Part shown: positions 12,784-16,965 of the stretch, one piece after another | Layout: each line of letters begins with the position of its first letter | Numbering within the stretch: position 1 is the first letter of the stretch | Source: an uncultured Blautia sp. | Lineage (GTDB): Bacteria > Bacillota > Clostridia > Lachnospirales > Lachnospiraceae | Assembly: GCA_900539145.1 (NCBI GenBank) | Contig: UQAX01000053.1 | Span: 1-16,965 of the forward strand | Direction: 5' to 3' | DNA length: 16,965 nt | Made by a program: the position numbers and the translations under genes | The notes under the pieces: generated by a model | What the model saw: only the letters and a program-made list of their open reading frames with translations | What the model was told of the DNA's origin: nothing | Databases searched by the model: none

Positions 12784-15438
12784 CTATTCGAATTTTTTTC
12801 TTCCCAAACGCACGTCTTCCATAAATTCTTCCCATTCTTTTGGAAGACTGTCAAAGAGATACGTGCCGCTTTTCTTCTGCTTCTCAATATAAAACTCTCG
12901 AATTTCCTCTTTCATCTGCCCGATTTCATCCAGAAGATTTTTCGCTGACATTCTGGATGCACCCTGCCCTAAAATAATTACCTGCTCCATAGCGTCAGAA
13001 GTTGCAACCGTCACATGATATTTTCGCCCAATTTCATGCACTGTCTTTTCTATATACTGGTCTGCAGTCTCTGCTTCCTTTGTATAAACCACATGAATAT
13101 TGTGGTATTTCTGCACAGAGCCCTGATTTCCCTCTACCTTATAGGCATCGAACACCAGAATGAGCGTGCATTTCTTATATCCCTGATAATTACAGAGAAT
13201 GTCCATCAATTTGCTTCTTGCCGCTTCAATGTTTACTTTTGCCAGTTCGTTTAAATCCTCCCATGCGAAGATAATATTATAGCCATCTACCAGAAGATAT
13301 TCCTTCTCCGGCTGTTTTTTTACCGGTCTTGACTCTCCTGCTTTTGCCGTAACTGTACGGGAGGTTTTCTGAAAACCGTTTCTTTCTCGCTTAATAGGAC
13401 CATAAGTTCTGGTGAAAATTTCTTCCAACTCCTGTTCATTTAATCGAATTTGAGAAAAGCTTGTCCGTGGAGCTTCTTCTGTGGTTTTTTTCTCCGCCTT
13501 CGCCCATCCCGTATCGATATGAGCATACTCGTCTACCTTATCCCAGCTTACATGAAAGCCTGCGCCATGGGAACAAAATACCGAACCTGTTGGATTTTCC
13601 AAATCATTTTCGGAATTATAATTCATCTCGGCAAGTACTTCTTCTGTATTATGACAAGGCTCATATCCTTTTAAAGAGCAAAACAACCTTCCCGTTCCCC
13701 TTGTATAGGAAATCACTTCTCTTTGATAGCCCCGCATGGTTACCACAGGAGCTTCCCCTGTAAGGACACATATTTCTCCCTCTGTCTTTGGTGAGTCAAA
13801 GCTTCCGTACATTTTCTGAATGTCTGTCATGGCTCTGCCAATCATATCCTGCGGCACTTCCAGACGATATTCATACACCGGCTCCAGCAGAATACTTTTT
13901 GCTTTTTTTAATCCCTGACGCACCGCCCGATAAGTTGCCTGTCTGAAATCTCCGCCTTCTGTATGCTTTGTATGGGCTTTTCCTGCAATCAAGGTGATTT
14001 TCATATCAGTAATTTCAGAACCGGTAAGCACGCCTCTGTGAACTTTTTCCTCCAAATGAGTAAGCACCAATCTCTGCCAGTTCCTATCCAACATATCCTC
14101 ACTGCAACCTAAGGCAAATTCCAGCCCCATGCCACGCTCTAAGGGTTCTAACAGCAGATGTACCTCTGCGTAATGACGCAAAGGCTCAAAATGTCCAATT
14201 CCTTCTACTTTATTTTCAATGGTTTCTTTATACACAATATTTCCTGAGCCAAATTCCACAGAAACGCCAAAACGCTCCTGTATCATGCTTTTTAAAATTT
14301 CAATCTGCACTTCTCCCATAACCTGTGCATGGATTTCCCCTAACTGTTCATTCCACAAAATATGCAATAAAGGTTCTTCTTCCTCCAACTCACGAAGGTT
14401 TTTCAGCATGTTGTGCACGTCGCAGCCTTGGGGAAGCTGAATTTCATAAGTCAGTACAGGTGTTAAAACAGCCTCTTTTCCCATCTGCTCTGCTCCCAGA
14501 CATTCTCCTGCAAAAGTACGGGAAAGTCCGGTTACCGCACATACACTCCCTGCCAACGCTTCATTTACAGCGGAAAACCCTGCGCCGTCATACACACGGA
14601 TTTGGTCTGCTTTCTCCTCCCAGTCCTTTCCTTGGATAATCTGTTTTACTTTTAAAGTTCCTCCTGTCACCTTTAAATGTGTCAGTCTGTTCCCTTTTTC
14701 ATCTCTGGAAATTTTAAACACCCTTGCCGCAAAGTCTTCTCCATACTCCGGACATTTGGTATATAAGTCCAACCCTTCTAAGAACTCCTGAATACCCTGA
14801 AGCTTTAAAGCCGAGCCAAAATAACAGGGAAAAACCTGTCGTTTTCTTATCATTTTCTGAATATCTACTATGGATACTTCTCCTTCTTCTAAATATTTCT
14901 CAAGAACGTGCTCATCACAAACTGCCAGCTCCTCCAAAAATTCCGAACTGTTTTCCTTTGCAAAAGTAAAATCAACACAACCCTTATCCAATCTGTTTTG
15001 CACTTCCAAAAGCAGGTTTTCCCTATTTGTGCCCTCCTGATCCATTTTATTGATAAACAAAAATACAGGAATTTCATACTCCTTTAATAACTTCCATAAA
15101 GTCTGTACATGCCCCTGCACCCCGTCAGCGCCGCTGATTACCAGAATGGCATAGTCCAGCACTTGGAGAGTTCTCTCCATTTCTGCCGAAAAATCCACAT
15201 GTCCCGGCGTATCTAAAAGAGCGATTTTCTTCTCATTTAATCGAAAGGCTGCCTGCTTGGAAAAAATGGTAATTCCCCTCTCCTTTTCCAAAGCATAGGT
15301 ATCCAGAAATGCGTCCTGATGATCCACACGACCTACCTTCCGAATACTTCCTGTATGATATAAAATCCCTTCTGCAAGAGTTGTCTTCCCCGCATCTACG
15401 TGAGCCAAAATACCCACTGCCAAACGATTTGTCTCCAT
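12784..15438 (-). CDS. TetM/EF-G-like translational GTPase fused to a YacP/Rae1-like NYN endoribonuclease
   Basis: An 884-residue two-part protein. Residues 1 to about 640 are a ribosomal-protection/EF-G-like GTPase: P-loop AHVDAGKT (12-19), RGITI (54-58), switch II DTPGH (76-80), NKMD (130-133) and GSAL (208-211), then EF-G-like domains II to V with HTEGGDFRQATYRAVRQGL at the tip of domain IV. A low-conservation basic linker (about 645-710) leads to a NYN/PIN-like domain (712-855) closely resembling B. subtilis YacP (Rae1). It has VDGYNII with D718 and N721, VFDAYKV with D764, TKEAETADQYIEK with D793, VATSDAMEQ with D815, and GQGASRMSA. ATG 15438 was chosen for its AAGGGA site; the upstream in-frame TTG at 15477 lacks one. 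It lies 50 nt after the MATE gene with no terminator between. The annotation 'tetracycline resistance' is doubtful because the TetM tip loop is not conserved. Confidence 0.88.
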   Translation of the reverse strand: METNRLAVGILAHVDAGKTTLAEGILYHTGSIRKVGRVDHQDAFLDTYALEKERGITIFSKQAAFRLNEKKIALLDTPGHVDFSAEMERTLQVLDYAILVISGADGVQGHVQTLWKLLKEYEIPVFLFINKMDQEGTNRENLLLEVQNRLDKGCVDFTFAKENSSEFLEELAVCDEHVLEKYLEEGEVSIVDIQKMIRKRQVFPCYFGSALKLQGIQEFLEGLDLYTKCPEYGEDFAARVFKISRDEKGNRLTHLKVTGGTLKVKQIIQGKDWEEKADQIRVYDGAGFSAVNEALAGSVCAVTGLSRTFAGECLGAEQMGKEAVLTPVLTYEIQLPQGCDVHNMLKNLRELEEEEPLLHILWNEQLGEIHAQVMGEVQIEILKSMIQERFGVSVEFGSGNIVYKETIENKVEGIGHFEPLRHYAEVHLLLEPLERGMGLEFALGCSEDMLDRNWQRLVLTHLEEKVHRGVLTGSEITDMKITLIAGKAHTKHTEGGDFRQATYRAVRQGLKKAKSILLEPVYEYRLEVPQDMIGRAMTDIQKMYGSFDSPKTEGEICVLTGEAPVVTMRGYQREVISYTRGTGRLFCSLKGYEPCHNTEEVLAEMNYNSENDLENPTGSVFCSHGAGFHVSWDKVDEYAHIDTGWAKAEKKTTEEAPRTSFSQIRLNEQELEEIFTRTYGPIKRERNGFQKTSRTVTAKAGESRPVKKQPEKEYLLVDGYNIIFAWEDLNELAKVNIEAARSKLMDILCNYQGYKKCTLILVFDAYKVEGNQGSVQKYHNIHVVYTKEAETADQYIEKTVHEIGRKYHVTVATSDAMEQVIILGQGASRMSAKNLLDEIGQMKEEIREFYIEKQKKSGTYLFDSLPKEWEEFMEDVRLGRKKFE

Positions 15439-15488
15439 AATTTCCCTTCCTATCTTTTCTATTCTCAGTTTGGACAATAATAATGTTC

Positions 15489-16814
15489 TTAAACTTTCCC
15501 TAATCTTTTATAATATAAAAATCCTGCCAAATCAGCCAATCCCCATCCAATAGGTACAGACCACCAAATTCCCGTTACTCCGATTTGAGGAATTGCAGAC
15601 AGTGCATAAGCCAGAACCACTCTTGTGCCAAGAGAAATCACTGTAAGTATCAATGACATTCCCGGTTTTTTCACTGCCCGATAATATCCGTACAGCAAAA
15701 ACAGGCATCCGATACCACAGTAAAAAGCGCCTTCTATCCGCAAATATTCCACTCCCGCACTTAAAATCGCCGTTTCTTCAGCATTTACAAAAATCATCAT
15801 CAACGGTCTGGCAAAGAAAAATACCACAGCGGAAAGACACAGAGAAAAGCCCACGGAAAGAGTGACTGCCTTCTTAATTCCTTTCTTTATTCTGTCTGTT
15901 CTCCCTGCCCCGTAATTCTGCGCCACAAAAGTAGAAAAAGCGTTTCCAAAGTCCTGCACAGGCATATAAGCAAAAGAGTCAATTTTTACTGCCGCTGCAA
16001 AAGCTGCCATAATTACCGTTCCAAAGCTGTTTACCAGTCCCTGTACCATAAGAATTCCCAAATTCATTACAGATTGCTGCAAACAGGTCAAAAAAGAAAA
16101 TTGTCCGATTTCCTTCATCATTTCCCATTTTGGGCGTATGTATTTTCTAATTCCTCGAAAATACGGCAGCTTTATTCCGCTGTAAAAGAATATTCCAATT
16201 CCTGCCACATACTGGGAAAATACCGTAGCCGCTGCCGCTCCTGCCACGCCCCATTTCAGTCCCAGTACAAACCATAAATCTAAAATAATGTTCAGTACGG
16301 CGCTTACTGCCAGAAATACCAGAGGTATTACCGAATTACCTACCGCTCTCAGTAAAGAGGCAAAATAATTATACAAAAAAGAAGCAAAAATCCCCCAGAA
16401 AACAATCCAGAGATATTCCTTCATCATGTCATAAATTTCCTTTGGCACTTGTAAAAAGCTCATAATAGGATGAATACAGAGAAAGACAATCACATTCAGT
16501 ACCAAAGCCACTGCAAAAATCAGCCAAAACGCCGCCGCCATGCTTTCTTTTAATTTTTCTTCGTTTTTCTCTCCGTAGTGAATGGAAAAAACAGCTCCGC
16601 TTCCCATGGATAAACCCAAAAGTATGGACGTCAAAAACGTCATTAAAGTGTAAGATGCTCCTACCGCCGCCAAAGCCTCTGCGCCCAAAAAACGCCCTAC
16701 AATCAAAGTATCTGCTATGTTATAAAACTGCTGCAATAAATTTCCCGCAATCATGGGCATTGCAAAAAGCAATAATGTTTTTGTAATAGAACCTTGTGTT
16801 AAATCCTTCTGCAT
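15489..16814 (-). CDS. MATE family multidrug/cation antiporter
   Basis: A 441-residue inner-membrane protein with about 12 hydrophobic segments in two homologous lobes, the normal size for MATE exporters. Landmarks are GSGAVFSIHYGEK near the end of TM2 (71-83), LRAVGNSVIP (155-164), and the second-lobe QNYGAGR (299-305), typical of the NorM/DinF-like Clostridial group. MATE proteins expel cationic or amphipathic drugs using Na+ or H+; the substrate here cannot be read from the sequence. AAAGGAG lies about 6 nt before the ATG. It is the first gene of a probable two-gene operon with the GTPase-NYN fusion, and its promoter region contains a perfect dyad (16846-16864). Confidence 0.92.
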   Translation of the reverse strand: MQKDLTQGSITKTLLLFAMPMIAGNLLQQFYNIADTLIVGRFLGAEALAAVGASYTLMTFLTSILLGLSMGSGAVFSIHYGEKNEEKLKESMAAAFWLIFAVALVLNVIVFLCIHPIMSFLQVPKEIYDMMKEYLWIVFWGIFASFLYNYFASLLRAVGNSVIPLVFLAVSAVLNIILDLWFVLGLKWGVAGAAAATVFSQYVAGIGIFFYSGIKLPYFRGIRKYIRPKWEMMKEIGQFSFLTCLQQSVMNLGILMVQGLVNSFGTVIMAAFAAAVKIDSFAYMPVQDFGNAFSTFVAQNYGAGRTDRIKKGIKKAVTLSVGFSLCLSAVVFFFARPLMMIFVNAEETAILSAGVEYLRIEGAFYCGIGCLFLLYGYYRAVKKPGMSLILTVISLGTRVVLAYALSAIPQIGVTGIWWSVPIGWGLADLAGFLYYKRLGKV

Positions 16815-16838
16815 GATACACTCCTTTCGCTGTCTTCT

Positions 16839-16864
16839 ATTCTACCATAATCCACAGGATTATG
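16839..16864 (-). promoter_or_regulatory. MATE operon promoter with embedded operator dyad
   Basis: On the minus strand CATAATCC-TGT-GGATTATG (16864-16846) is a perfect 8-bp inverted repeat around 3 nt. It is followed at once by an extended -10, TGG-TAGAAT (-10 at 16844-16839). The hexamer 17 nt upstream of the -10 (TTTCAT) is a poor -35. A dyad between -35 and -10 suits a repressor that blocks polymerase or a MerR-like activator. No regulator gene is in the window. Confidence 0.55.
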
Positions 16865-16906
16865 AAAAGTAACTATTCCGTCTTTACAAGCTTATCACGC
16901 ATAGTA

Positions 16907-16956
16907 TATAATCCCGTCTTTGACAGTTCGGTAAATAAAAAATCGCTGTATCCCTT
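16907..16956 (-). repeat. Intergenic repeat, right copy
   Basis: Minus-strand copy of the element at 11-60. It runs from AAGGGATACAGCGATTTTTT through AACTGTCAAAGACGGGATTATA and lies upstream of the MATE promoter. The two copies face inward toward each other across the whole window. Confidence 0.6.
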
Positions 16957-16965
16957 GTGTTTATT

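Noticed and set aside
13461..13763. Plus-strand 100-codon open frame inside the GTPase gene
   Set aside because: It lies entirely antisense to a well-supported gene, has no ribosome binding site, and its composition is that of a mirrored coding sequence; the same applies to the other overlapping frames.
15439..15477. TTG start extending the GTPase by 13 residues
   Set aside because: No Shine-Dalgarno sequence precedes TTG 15477, whereas ATG 15438 has AAGGGA at good spacing and gives the normal family N-terminus before the P-loop.
16920..16948. Outward promoter (TTGACA) within the right-hand repeat
   Set aside because: TTGACA is present on the plus strand, but no acceptable -10 occurs at 16-18 nt; the sequence there is TCGCTG, so it is left as an unexplained repeat.

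Overview
The window looks like chromosome of a low-to-moderate GC anaerobic Firmicute, most likely a Lachnospiraceae member (Blautia or Ruminococcus type). The reasons are a three-module flavodiiron NADH:O2 reductase typical of gut Clostridia, a small four-cysteine protein resembling the Lachnospiraceae DUF6472 family, strong AGGAGG-type ribosome binding sites, and sigma-A-like promoters. This placement is inference from gene content. No rRNA, tRNA, CRISPR array, transposase or phage gene is visible.

Layout, left to right. (1) 1-2398: a leftward proA / CPBP-membrane-protease pair with its own promoter and a terminator overlapping the last codons, preceded by a small Cys-rich protein gene. (2) 2399-5645: back-to-back promoters, then the rightward potassium-uptake pair trkA-trkH, a probable small membrane protein in frame with trkH, and a hairpin shared with the convergent operon. 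(3) 5646-9539: a leftward phosphate module (Na/Pi cotransporter with PhoU domain, PhoP/PhoB-type regulator, PhoR-type kinase). Its promoter region carries two TTWACA-type repeats spaced 11 nt, matching the Firmicute PHO box. (4) 9540-10160: greA, whose promoter is nested in the terminator of the next gene. (5) 10161-12783: a flavodiiron-rubredoxin-NADH:rubredoxin oxidoreductase fusion with a perfect dyad in its upstream region. (6) 12784-16965: a leftward MATE efflux gene followed by a gene encoding a TetM/EF-G-like translational GTPase fused to a YacP/Rae1-like NYN endoribonuclease. The promoter region has a perfect 8-bp dyad immediately upstream of its -10.

The most interesting object is the GTPase-NYN fusion (12784-15438). 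It joins a factor of the class that enters the ribosomal A site to a nuclease of the family that in Bacillus subtilis (Rae1) cuts mRNA in the A site. It also lacks the TetM-type loop associated with tetracycline displacement, so a plain 'tetracycline resistance' label is doubtful. A ribosome-directed mRNA-cleaving GTPase co-transcribed with an efflux pump is a testable hypothesis.

At the two ends of the window lie about 50-nt copies of one intergenic repeat (11-60 on +, 16907-16956 on -), pointing inward and matching at 43 of 51 aligned columns by hand count. Other regulatory details include a possible small protein or readthrough product after trkH, a translationally coupled proA/CPBP junction (stop abutting start), and a 4-nt phoP/phoR overlap.
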